Shown: piece by piece, positions 45,736 to 54,800 of the stretch
How positions within the stretch are numbered: the first letter of the stretch is position 1
How the letters are laid out: each line of letters starts with the position of its first letter
Assembly (NCBI RefSeq): GCF_038039215.1
Contig: NZ_JBBPCL010000001.1
Span: forward strand, 2,604,001-2,668,000
DNA length: 64,000 bases
DNA from: Pseudonocardia sp. T1-2H
GTDB lineage: Bacteria > Actinomycetota > Actinomycetes > Mycobacteriales > Pseudonocardiaceae
Direction of reading: 5' to 3'
Position numbers and translations under genes: made by a program
Notes under the pieces: generated by a model
Database searches by the model: none
The model's input: only the letters and a program-made list of their open reading frames with translations
Told to the model about the DNA's origin: nothing

Positions 45736-46443
45736 TCAGTCGGGCAGCATCGCCTCCGCCGCCTCGGAGATGATCTCGGTCATCGCGCGGTGCGCCGCTG
45801 CAGCATCCCCGGACTGGACCGCCTGCGCGACGTCGGCGTGCAACCGGATCGCAGCCTGTTCCGGTCGGGCCGGCATCAGCCCGTGCAGGGTGCGGCCGGT
45901 CAGGACCTCGGCGACGACGTCGGCGTGCGCGGCGAGCATCTCGTTCCCCGAGGCCTCCAGCAGCGTCCGGTGGAACAGGATGTCCGCGTCCAGATAGGCC
46001 TGCAGGTCACCGGAGCGGCCGTGCACCGCCATGTCCATGACGGCCCCGGTGAGCCTCCCGCACTGTTCGGGCGTCGCCCGGCCGGCGGCGTACCGCGCCG
46101 CCACCGGCTCGATCCCCGTCCGCAGCTCCGACAGCGAACGAAGCTGCGCCTCGCGGTCGATGCCGGCAAGCCGCCACCTGATGATCATCGGGTCGTAGAC
46201 GTTCCACCGCGACCTCGGCTCGACGGTCACCCCGACGCGGCGGCGGCTGGTCACCATGCCCATCGACTCCAGCACGCGCACCGCCTCCCTGGCCACGGTC
46301 CGGGACACGGCGAAGTGCGACTCCAGCTCCTCGAGCCGCAGCACCTGGCCCTCGACGAGGTCGCCGTCGGCGATCTGGCGCCCCAGCTTCTCGAGGAGGC
46401 TGGCGTGCAGCCCTGCAGCAGTGCCGGTGCGCGTCACCGGCAA
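45736..46443 (-). CDS. GntR/FadR-type regulator of the gluconate genes
   Basis: A 235-residue GntR regulator with an FCD effector domain. The winged helix reads EKLGRQIADGDLVEGQVLRL, then HFAVSRTVAREAVRVLESMG. The effector domain has DILFHRTLLEASGNEMLAAH and the late His in ALHADVAQAV-like sequence RLHADVAQAV. ATG 46443. It is divergent from gntK/gntP with an AT-rich 140-nt spacer carrying a perfect inverted repeat, so it is very probably the gluconate-responsive repressor of these genes. Confidence 0.9.
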   Translation of the reverse strand: MPVTRTGTAAGLHASLLEKLGRQIADGDLVEGQVLRLEELESHFAVSRTVAREAVRVLESMGMVTSRRRVGVTVEPRSRWNVYDPMIIRWRLAGIDREAQLRSLSELRTGIEPVAARYAAGRATPEQCGRLTGAVMDMAVHGRSGDLQAYLDADILFHRTLLEASGNEMLAAHADVVAEVLTGRTLHGLMPARPEQAAIRLHADVAQAVQSGDAAAAHRAMTEIISEAAEAMLPD

Positions 46444-46485
46444 ATCATCGCACCTTTGCCGGCACCGCTCGCCGGTCTCGGCAAA

Positions 46486-46527
46486 AAGTAGTATCTAAAA
46501 CGATCCAGTCTTGCATTGATACTACTT
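46486..46527. promoter_or_regulatory. Paired inverted operator sites in the gntR-gntK spacer
   Basis: AAGTAGTATC (46486-46495) and its exact reverse complement GATACTACTT (46518-46527), 32 nt apart, about three helical turns. The element lies in an AT-rich spacer between the divergent GntR gene and gntK. Two dimer sites or a looped pair for the GntR protein are likely; both promoters would be covered. Confidence 0.6.
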
Positions 46528-46583
46528 AAGACTCATAGTCCTCTCATCGCTCCACTGCAGGGGCAGCCGAGAGGATCGCAACG

Positions 46584-47120
46584 ATGCCCATCCACCCCTT
46601 GCCCGACCACCCGCCGATCGTGACGGTCATGGGGGTGTCCGGCTCGGGCAAGACCACGGTCGGGGCGGCCCTCGCCCAGCGACTACGGGTGCCCTTCGCC
46701 GACGCCGACGACTTCCACCCGCCGGAGAACGTCGCCAAGATGTCGGCCGGCATCCCGCTCGACGACCTCGACCGTCTGCCGTGGCTGCACAGCATCGGTT
46801 CCTGGCAGGCCGAGCACGCCGCCGTCGGCGCCGTCGTCAGCTGCTCCGCCCTCAAACGCTGGTATCGCGACGTCCTGCGCGAGGCGGCGCCCGGTCAGCT
46901 GTTCGTCCACCTCGAGGGGCACCCGGACGTCGTCGCCCGCCGCGTGGCCGGCAGGCCCGGCCACTTCATGCCCGCCAGCCTCGTCGAGTCCCAGTTCGCC
47001 ACGCTCGAGCCGCTCGGCGACGACGAGCACGGGCTCACGCTCGACCTCGACCTGTCCGTCGACGAGCTCGTCTCGCGCTACGTCGCCGCCACCACCCCGC
47101 ACATCGGCCAGGGAGCCTGA
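46584..47120 (+). CDS. gntK: Gluconokinase
   Basis: A 178-residue GntK-type kinase that phosphorylates D-gluconate to 6-phosphogluconate with ATP. Walker A is GVSGSGKTT (residues 17-25), followed by DADDFHPPENVAKMSAGIPL and DLDRLPWL, which are diagnostic for gluconokinase, then SCSALKRWYRDVLR and GHFMPASLVESQF. ATG 46584. It is followed 2 nt later by the gntP start, so the two form an operon feeding the pentose phosphate pathway. Confidence 0.95.
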   Translation: MPIHPLPDHPPIVTVMGVSGSGKTTVGAALAQRLRVPFADADDFHPPENVAKMSAGIPLDDLDRLPWLHSIGSWQAEHAAVGAVVSCSALKRWYRDVLREAAPGQLFVHLEGHPDVVARRVAGRPGHFMPASLVESQFATLEPLGDDEHGLTLDLDLSVDELVSRYVAATTPHIGQGA

Positions 47121-47122
47121 CC

Positions 47123-48568
47123 ATGACCACCCTCGTCCTCGCCCAAGCCGCGGCCACCACCGGCTCCGGGACCCGGCTGATCCTGGCGGCGTTGATCGGC
47201 ATCGCCGTGATCGTCGTCCTCATCACCCGCTTCAAGGTCCACCCGTTCCTGGGTCTGACCCTCGGCTCCCTCGTCGTCGCCGGCATCGCCGGACTCCCCG
47301 CCTCCGCAGCGGTGGAGAGCTTCGTGAAGGGCTTCGGCAGCACCGCGGGCAGCGTCGGCACGCTGATCGCGCTGGGCGCCATGTTCGGCAAGCTGCTCGC
47401 CGACTCCGGCGGCGCGGACCAGATCGTCGACACGATCATCGGCCGGTCCAGCACTCGCACCCTGCCCTGGGCCATGGCCGGGGTCGGCGCGCTGATCGGG
47501 CTGCCGATGTTCTTCGAGATCGGCCTCGTCCTGCTGATGCCGGTGATCTTCCTCGTCGCCCGCCGGTCCGGACTCTCGCTCGTCAAGGTCGGCATCCCGG
47601 CCCTGGCCGGCCTCTCGGCGATGCACGGCCTCGTGCCGCCCCACCCCGGCCCGCTCGTCGCCATCGACGCCCTCAAGGCCAACCTCGGCATCACGCTGGT
47701 CCTCGGCGTCCTGGTCGCCGTCCCGACCGTCGCCATCGCCGGTCCGCTGTTCGCCCGCTACGCCGCCCGCTGGGTGAACATCCCCGCCCCGGACCTGTTC
47801 ACCGGAACCGACGGCGACGGTCCCGGCGACGGCCCCACCCGCTCCGAAGGACCTTCCGGCGGCTCGGGTACCGGCACCGCGCTCGAGCGTCGCACGGTCT
47901 CCCGGCCCACCTTCGCCATCACCCTCGCCACGGTGCTGCTGCCCGTGGTCCTGATGATGGGCAAGGCGCTCGTCGACATCTTCGCCATGAAGGGCACCCT
48001 GCTCCGGGACGGCCTCGACTTCGTCGGCACGCCGCTGATCGCCCTGCTCATCGCCGTCGTCGTGGCCGTCTTCACCCTCGGCCGCGGCGCCGGGATGGAC
48101 GCCCGGGCCATCGCCCGCTCCCTGGAGCAGGCGCTGCCCCCGGTCGCCGGGATCCTGCTCATCGTCGCCGCCGGCGGCGGGTTCAAGCAGACCCTGATCG
48201 ACACCAAGCTCGGCGACCTCATCGCCACCTGGGTCCAGGGCAGCGGCGTGTCGATCCTCCTGCTCGCCTGGGTCATCGCCGTCCTCATCCGGCTCGCCAC
48301 CGGCTCGGCGACCGTCGCCACCGTCACCGCGTCGGGCATCCTCGCCCCGCTGGTGGTCACCCTCGACCCGGCCCACACCTCGCTGCTGGTCCTCGCCATC
48401 GGTGCCGGTTCGGTCTTCTTCTCCCACGTCAACGACGCCGGCTTCTGGCTCGTCAAGGAGTACTTCGGCCTGTCGGTGGGCCAGACCGTCAAGACCTGGT
48501 CGCTGATGGAGACGGCGATCTCGGTGGTGGGGCTCGTGCTCGTCCTGCTCCTCGGCCTGGTCGTCTGA
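47123..48568 (+). CDS. gntP: Gluconate permease, GntP family
   Basis: A 481-residue GntP-family H+ symporter with 12-14 hydrophobic segments. Landmarks are FKVHPFLGLTLGSLVVAGIA, GFGSTAGSVGTLIALGAMFG, ADSGGADQIVDTI, SAMHGLVPPHPGPLVAIDAL and SVFFSHVNDAGFWLVKEYFG. A Gly/Ser-rich polar loop (residues ~230-255) divides the two halves. ATG 47123 overlaps no gene but follows gntK by 2 nt. The hairpin at 48606-48636 marks the end of the unit. Confidence 0.94.
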   Translation: MTTLVLAQAAATTGSGTRLILAALIGIAVIVVLITRFKVHPFLGLTLGSLVVAGIAGLPASAAVESFVKGFGSTAGSVGTLIALGAMFGKLLADSGGADQIVDTIIGRSSTRTLPWAMAGVGALIGLPMFFEIGLVLLMPVIFLVARRSGLSLVKVGIPALAGLSAMHGLVPPHPGPLVAIDALKANLGITLVLGVLVAVPTVAIAGPLFARYAARWVNIPAPDLFTGTDGDGPGDGPTRSEGPSGGSGTGTALERRTVSRPTFAITLATVLLPVVLMMGKALVDIFAMKGTLLRDGLDFVGTPLIALLIAVVVAVFTLGRGAGMDARAIARSLEQALPPVAGILLIVAAGGGFKQTLIDTKLGDLIATWVQGSGVSILLLAWVIAVLIRLATGSATVATVTASGILAPLVVTLDPAHTSLLVLAIGAGSVFFSHVNDAGFWLVKEYFGLSVGQTVKTWSLMETAISVVGLVLVLLLGLVV

Positions 48569-48605
48569 CACCTCGACCGGCACCACGGGCGTCGAGCCCA
48601 CACGA

Positions 48606-48636
48606 CGCGGCGGCAGGCCCTCGGCCTGCCGCCGCG
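48606..48636 (+). terminator. GC-rich hairpin terminator after gntP
   Basis: A 14-bp perfect stem (arm starting CGCGGCGGCAGGCC, 3-nt loop CTC) 38 nt after the gntP stop. There is no U tract, as is common in high-GC actinobacteria. It can also serve the convergent PsiE gene. Confidence 0.6.
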
Positions 48637-48706
48637 ACGGTCTGCGCCGGGAGACCCCGCGCATCCTCCCGTCGAAGTGTGCTGGATCCCCGGGGAGACG
48701 AGGTCG

Positions 48707-49180
48707 TCACCGCGGTTGCCCGGCGGCGAGGGTGAGCGAGCGCCGCCACACCAGGGCGGTGACGGCCATGACGAGGATCAGCGTCATCAGGATGAGCAGT
48801 TCGATGCCCTGGGCATTCCACCTGAACGACTGCTCGGCCTCGGCGGTCAGGACGAGAACCCGCCGGATAGCCGCGACCAGGCCGATGACGAGGAAGGGTT
48901 CGGGATCCAGGGCACCCCGGTGGCGGAGTGCGATGGCGACCGTGTGCAGGAGCTCCGCGACGATGAACAGCAGGAGGGTCTCCTCGAGAACCGCGAGCAC
49001 GATCACCGGCAGGTTGTAGGGACCGGCCAGGACGATCACGGTGTGACGCACGGTGTCGACGATCAGCGCGAGTGCCAGTCCCGCCAGCAGTACCGCGACG
49101 ACCACGTGGATGACGTCCTCGGCGACCTCGATGGCGTGAACCGTGCGTCCCGTGAGCCCGTCGGTCCCCGCCACCGCCAC
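48707..49180 (-). CDS. PsiE-family membrane protein
   Basis: A 157-residue protein with four hydrophobic helices, matching the phosphate-starvation-inducible PsiE family: VAEDVIHVVVAVLLAGLALA, LPVIVLAVLEETLLLFIVAE, LLHTVAIALRHRG and EPFLVIGLVAAIRRVLVLTA. ATG 49180. Role unknown; the name comes from the E. coli gene. It is divergent from cydA with 231 nt between them. Confidence 0.82.
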   Translation of the reverse strand: MAVAGTDGLTGRTVHAIEVAEDVIHVVVAVLLAGLALALIVDTVRHTVIVLAGPYNLPVIVLAVLEETLLLFIVAELLHTVAIALRHRGALDPEPFLVIGLVAAIRRVLVLTAEAEQSFRWNAQGIELLILMTLILVMAVTALVWRRSLTLAAGQPR

Positions 49181-49411
49181 GATTGTTCAGCACCGCCGTT
49201 CCCCGAGCCTGGTCCCGGGGACATGAGATGGGGCCGCACGAGCCGACCTGTCAGGACCACCGAGCCGGCGGACCCGAAGCCCGCCCGCGGCACGGGGCTG
49301 TCCTGGGAGGTCGGCTCGACCTGCCAGACCTCGCGCCACTGGGCCAATGCACCCCGGCCGTCGTCGTCACAGACTTCGAACGGCCCGGTACGCCGAGAGA
49401 GGGAGGAGCCG

Positions 49412-50809
49412 GTGGACCAGCTCGATCTCGCGAGGTGGCAGTTCGGGATCACGACCGTCTACCACTTCTTCTTCGTCCCGCTCACCATCGGCATGGCCTG
49501 GGTGGTGGCCGGGTTCGAGACGGCGTGGGTGCGCACCGGCGACCCCGTGCACCGCCGCCTGACGATGTTCTTCGGGCGGCTCTTCGTGATCGTCTTCGTC
49601 CTCGGGACGGTCACCGGGATCGTGCAGGAGTTCCAGTTCGGGATGAACTGGAGCGCGTACTCGCGCTTCGTCGGGGACGTGTTCGGTGCCCCGCTGGCGT
49701 TCGAGGGACTCCTGGCGTTCTTCCTGGAGGCGACGTTCATCGGGCTGTGGATCTTCGGGTGGGACCGGCTCGGCCCCCGGCTGCACCTGGCCACGATCTA
49801 CCTGGTGGCGGTCGGTTCGCTGGTCTCCGCGTTCTTCATCCTGGCGGCGAACTCGTGGATGCAGCACCCCGTGGGGTTCGTGGTCGACCGGGAGGAAGGG
49901 CGTGCGGAGCTCACCGACCTGGGCGCCGTCCTCACGAACTCCACGACGCTGGTCGCGGTCTACCACGTGGTCTCGGCGGCGTTCCTCACCGCGGGCGCCT
50001 TCGTGCTCGGCGTCAGCGCCTGGCAGCTGTGGCGGCGCGGCGACGGCCCGGACGCGCCCGCGTTCCGCCGGGCGGCGCGCGCGGGGATGTGGATGTCGCT
50101 GGCCGCCGGTGTCGTCGTCCTCTCGTCCGGCCACGTCCAGGGTGTGATCATGACGCAGCAGCAGCCGATGAAGATGGCGGCGGCCGAGGCGCTCTACCAC
50201 ACCGAGCAGCCCGCTGCGTTCTCGCTGATCACGATCGGCACTCTGGACGGCTCGCGGGAGATCTGGAGCGTCAAGGTCCCGGGCCTGCTGTCGTTCCTGG
50301 CGACCGGCTCGTTCGACGGCAGGGTCGAGGGCATCTACGACCTGCAGGACCGGTACGTCCGGCAGTTCGGCCCCGGCGACTACCGCCCGGTCGTCCCCCT
50401 GACGTACTGGACCTACCGGTTGATGATCGGCTGCGGAGCGCTGGCCGTGGCGATCGCGGCGACCGGGCTGTGGCTCACGCGCCGGGGCCGGCGGCCGGCG
50501 AGCCCGTGGTTCCACCGCGCAGCGGTCGCGGCCATCGGGCTGCCGCTGCTCGCGAACTCGTTCGGCTGGGTCTTCACGGAGATGGGCAGGCAGCCCTGGG
50601 TCGTGTGGGGGCAGATGAGGACCGCCGCCGGGGTCTCGCCGACCGTCGGCGCCGGCACCGTCCTCACGTCGATGACCGTCTTCACCCTCCTCTACGGGGC
50701 GCTCGCGGTCGTGGGGGTCCTCCTCCTGCGCCGGCACGCCGCGGCCGGCCTCCCGGCGGAGGAACCGGAGCCGGAGGACCGCGAACACCGGGCCACGGTC
50801 GCCTACTGA
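49412..50809 (+). CDS. cydA: Cytochrome bd ubiquinol/menaquinol oxidase subunit I
   Basis: A 465-residue CydA, the quinol-oxidising subunit with the b558, b595 and d hemes. H18 in FGITTVYHFFFVPLTIG is the expected heme ligand; other marks are LGTVTGIVQEFQFGMNWSAY, FEGLLAFFLEATFIGLWIFG, MTQQQPMKMAAAEALY and GWVFTEMGRQPWVVWGQMRT. The Q-loop is of the short type. GTG 49412 has GGGAGGAG upstream. It forms an operon with cydB and fused cydDC for high-affinity respiration at low oxygen. Confidence 0.95.
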   Translation: MDQLDLARWQFGITTVYHFFFVPLTIGMAWVVAGFETAWVRTGDPVHRRLTMFFGRLFVIVFVLGTVTGIVQEFQFGMNWSAYSRFVGDVFGAPLAFEGLLAFFLEATFIGLWIFGWDRLGPRLHLATIYLVAVGSLVSAFFILAANSWMQHPVGFVVDREEGRAELTDLGAVLTNSTTLVAVYHVVSAAFLTAGAFVLGVSAWQLWRRGDGPDAPAFRRAARAGMWMSLAAGVVVLSSGHVQGVIMTQQQPMKMAAAEALYHTEQPAAFSLITIGTLDGSREIWSVKVPGLLSFLATGSFDGRVEGIYDLQDRYVRQFGPGDYRPVVPLTYWTYRLMIGCGALAVAIAATGLWLTRRGRRPASPWFHRAAVAAIGLPLLANSFGWVFTEMGRQPWVVWGQMRTAAGVSPTVGAGTVLTSMTVFTLLYGALAVVGVLLLRRHAAAGLPAEEPEPEDREHRATVAY

Positions 50810-50826
50810 TCAGGAGCGGACTCGCC

Positions 50827-51864
50827 ATGGGCCTTGCCGACGTCTGGTTCGTCGCCATCGCGGTCCTGTGGACCGGCTACTTCTTCCTGGAGGGGTTCGA
50901 CTTCGGGGTCGGGGTGCTGCTGCCGGTGCTCGGCCGCACCGAGGAGGAGCGCGGCGCGCTGATCGACACGATCGGCGGGGTCTGGGACGGCAACGAGGTG
51001 TGGCTGATCGTCGCCGCCGGGGCGACCTTCGCCGCGTTCCCCCTGTGGTACGCGACGTTGTTCTCCAGCCTCTACGTCCCGCTCCTCGTCATCCTCGTCG
51101 CGCTGATCGTGCGCGGTGTGGCGTTCGAGTTCCGCGGCCGGGGCGAGACCGCCCGCTGGCGGAGGAACTGGGACGCGTTGCTCGTCGTCGGCAGCCTCGT
51201 CCCGGCGGTGCTCTGGGGCGTCGTGTTCGGCAACGTCGCCCGCGGGTTGCCCCTCGACGCCGAGCACCTCGACCGGGGCGGCCTCGGCGAGCTGCTCAAC
51301 GGGCCCGCTCTGGTCGGCGGCCTCACCACGCTCACCCTGTTCCTGCTGCACGGCGCGCTGTTCCTGCGCCTGCGGACGGAGGGGGAGCTGAGGGTCCGGG
51401 CGCGGCGGGCGGCCACCTGGATCGCGCCCCTGGCGCTTCTCCCGACCGTCGTGTTCGTGGGCTGGACGCAGGCGCAGCGGGCAACCACCGCAACGACGGT
51501 GATCGGCCTGGTGGCCATCCTCTGCCTGGTCGGCGCCTGGGCCCTGAACCGGGCCCGCAGCGCGGCGGCCGGATTCGCGTTCAGCGGCACAGCGGTCGTC
51601 ACGGCGACGGCCACGCTGTTCCTGGCGCTGTACCCCGCGGTGCTGCCGTCGACCCTCGGCCCGGCCTTCGACCTCACCGTGCACAACGCCAGCTCCACCG
51701 GCTACACGCTGACGATCATGACGTGGGCGGCGGGGATCTTCCTGCCGATCGTGGTGGCCTACCAGGTGTGGACCTACCGGGTCTTCGCGCGCCGGATCGG
51801 CGCGACGGGACCGTCCCGGGAACACGGGGCCGTCCACTCACCGGCCGGGTCCGGGCCGGCCTAG
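50827..51864 (+). CDS. cydB: Cytochrome bd oxidase subunit II
   Basis: A 345-residue CydB with about nine membrane helices. Family motifs are WTGYFFLEGFDFGVGVLLPV, IGGVWDGNEVWLIVAAGATF and ASSTGYTLTIMTWAAGIFLP. ATG 50827 lies 17 nt after the cydA stop, with AGGAGCGG in front. It completes the oxidase core with CydA. Confidence 0.95.
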   Translation: MGLADVWFVAIAVLWTGYFFLEGFDFGVGVLLPVLGRTEEERGALIDTIGGVWDGNEVWLIVAAGATFAAFPLWYATLFSSLYVPLLVILVALIVRGVAFEFRGRGETARWRRNWDALLVVGSLVPAVLWGVVFGNVARGLPLDAEHLDRGGLGELLNGPALVGGLTTLTLFLLHGALFLRLRTEGELRVRARRAATWIAPLALLPTVVFVGWTQAQRATTATTVIGLVAILCLVGAWALNRARSAAAGFAFSGTAVVTATATLFLALYPAVLPSTLGPAFDLTVHNASSTGYTLTIMTWAAGIFLPIVVAYQVWTYRVFARRIGATGPSREHGAVHSPAGSGPA

Positions 51865-51872
51865 GCCCGCGG

Positions 51873-54800
51873 ATGCCCCCCGGTGACGGAACGAGCCTGC
51901 GCCCGCTGGATCCGCGGCTGCTCGCGCACGCCGGGGCCGCACGTGCCTATCTGCTGTGGTGCATCGCCTCGGGACTGGGCACCGCCGGACTGCTCGTCGC
52001 GCAGGCCACGCTGCTCGCCGGTGCCGTCACGAGCGCCTTCCTCGACGGCGCCGACCTCGCCGCACTGGCGACGCCGATGGCCCTGCTGGCCGCGGTCGTG
52101 CTCGGCCGCGCGCTGCTCGACGGTGCCCAGGAGGTCGCGGGGCACCGGGCGGGAGCGGCGGTCACGACGGAGCTGCGCACCCGGCTGCTCGACCAGGCGA
52201 TGCGGCTCGGCCCGGGGTGGCTGTCCACCGAGCGTCGCGGCGAGCTGACCGCGCTGGCCACCCGGGGTGTCGACGCCCTCGACGGCTACTTCTCCCGCTA
52301 CCTCCCGCAGCTCGTGCTCGCGGTCGTGGTGCCGGTCGTCGTGCTGCTCACGGTGTTCGGCGTCGACCTCCCGGCGGCCGTCACGATCGCGGCGACCCTG
52401 CCGCTGGTGCCCGTGTTCATGGTCCTGGTGGGGTTGGCGACCCGGCAGCACGCGGACCGGCAGTGGCGCGCGCTGGCCGTGCTCGCCGGGCACTTCCTCG
52501 ACGTCGTCGCCGGACTGCCCACGCTGAAGGTCTTCGGCCGGGCCCGCGCCCAGGCCGCCACGATCCGCGCCGTCACCGACGACCACGCCCGCGCGGCCCT
52601 GCGCACGCTCCGGGTGGCGTTCCTGTCCGCACTGGTGCTGGAGCTGCTCTCGACGCTGTCCGTGGCGCTGGTCGCCGTGGGCGTCGGGCTGCGTCTGGTC
52701 GCCGGGTCGGTCGACCTGCGCACCGCCCTGGTCGTGCTGATCCTCGCGCCGGAGGTGTACCGGCCCCTGCGGCAGGTGGGCGTGCACCACCACGCGTGCG
52801 TCGAGGGCCTCGCGGCGGCCCGGCGGGTGTTCGAGGTGCTGGAGACGGCCCCGGCGCCTGTGTATCGCCCGGCCGCGGTTCCCGACCTGCGGGTGCACCC
52901 GATGCGGGTGGAGGCGGTCACGGTCACCTACCCGGGCGCGGCCCGGGCCGCGCTCGCCGACGTGTCGCTGGAGCTGGACCCCGGGGAGACCGTCGCGCTC
53001 GTGGGGCCGTCCGGCTGCGGGAAGTCGACCCTGGCCGCGCTGCTCGTCGGCGTCGTCCGGCCCACCGGCGGCCGGATCACCGTGGGTGGGGTCGACGCGG
53101 CCGCGTTCGAGCCCGACACCTGGCGGGCGCACGTCGCCCACCTGCCTCAGCGACCGCGGCTGTTCGCCGGCACCATCGCCGACAACGTGCGGCTGGCCCG
53201 GCCGCAGGCTCCGGCCTGCGCGGTGCGGGCTGCGCTGGACGCCGCCGGGGCCGGCTTCGTCGATCGGCTCGCGGAGGGTGTCGACACCCCGCTGGGGGAG
53301 GGCGGGGCCGGGCTCTCGGCGGGCGAGCGGCAACGGGTGGCCCTGGCCAGGGCCCTGTTGCCGGACGCCCGGCTGCTCGTCCTGGACGAGCCGACGAGCG
53401 GGCTGGACGCCGCGGCCGAGCAGGCCGTCGTCGACGGCCTCCGGGCGGTCGGTGCCGGGCGGACGATCCTGCTCGTCTCCCATCGGCCGGCGCTGCTCGC
53501 CCTGGCCGACCGGGTCGTCCGGCTGGGCCCCGCGTCCGGGGCACCCGCGCCCCCGGAGACCGGGGTCGAGGAGCCGGTGCCGGAACCGGGCGGGCACCAG
53601 CGCCGGGCCGCCGCGGAGGAGGAACCGACACCGGCCGGGTGCACCCGGGACGGGCGGGAGCCGGGCCCGACGGGGTGCCCCGGCGGGTGGGGGCCCGCAG
53701 CCGGCTTCCCGCGCCACTGCTCCGCTGTGAGGCGGGTGGCCGAGTTCGGCCGGCCCGCCCTGAGGCGCCTGGCGCTCGCGGCGCTGTGCGGTGCGGTGGC
53801 GACGGCCGCGGGCGTCGGGCTGATGGCCACGTCCGCCTGGCTCCTCTCCCGGGCCGCGCAGCACCCGCCGATCCTGTACCTGCTGGTGGCGGTCGGCGCG
53901 GTCCGGGCCTTCAGCCTCGTCCGGGCCGGTTCCCGGTACGCCGAGCGGCTGGCCTCGCACGACGCCGCGTTCCAGGTGCTGCGGGAGCTGCGGGTCGCGG
54001 TGTGGAGGCACCTGGAACGGGTCGCCCCGGCGGGGCTACCGGCGTACCGGTCGGGGGACCTGCTGGCCCGGCTCGTCGCCGACGTCGACGCGCAGCAGGA
54101 CCTCTTCCTCCGCGTCGCCGTCCCGTGCGCCGCGGCCGCGGTGGCCGGGGTCGGTGCCATCGCGCTGCTGTGGTGGCTGCTGCCCGGTGCCGGCCTCGCG
54201 CTGCTCGTGGCGCTGCTCCTCGCCGCCGTCGCCGTGCCGTGGCTCGCGGCGCGGGCGGGCCGACGGGCCGAGCACGGGGTGGCGGCGCTGCGGGGGGAGC
54301 TGTCCGACGGGATCGCGGAGCTGCTCGGCGGGGCGCGCGATCTCCTGGCCTGCCGCGCGGCCGGCCGCCGGCTGGACCGGGTCGCCGGGGTCGACCGGGA
54401 GCTGCAGCGCGCCCGGGCCGCCGCCGCGACGTCCACCGGGCTCGCCGCGGGCCTGACCACCCTCGCCGCCGGGGCCGCGATGTGGGCGGCATTCGCCCTG
54501 GGCGTACCCGCCGTCCGCTCCGGCGCGCTCGACGGGGTGGTCCTCGCCGTGCTCGTGCTCGTCCCGCTGGCGGCGGTCGAGGTCGTGGCGGTGCTGGCCC
54601 AGGCGCCCCAGGACCTCCGGCGGGTCCGCCGCTCGGCGGAACGGGTGGTCGACGTGTTCGACCGGCCGCAGCCGGTGCGCGAGCCGCCGACCCCGGCGGC
54701 CCTGCCCGGCCCGCCGCACACGCTGCGCGTCGAGAGCCTGCGGGCGTACTGGCCCGGCGCGGCGACCCCGGCCGTCGACGGGCTCGACCTCGACCTGACG

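Noticed and set aside
48606..48636. The strong hairpin after gntP as a small RNA or riboswitch.
   Set aside because: It is a simple stem-loop between convergent genes, best explained as a terminator.
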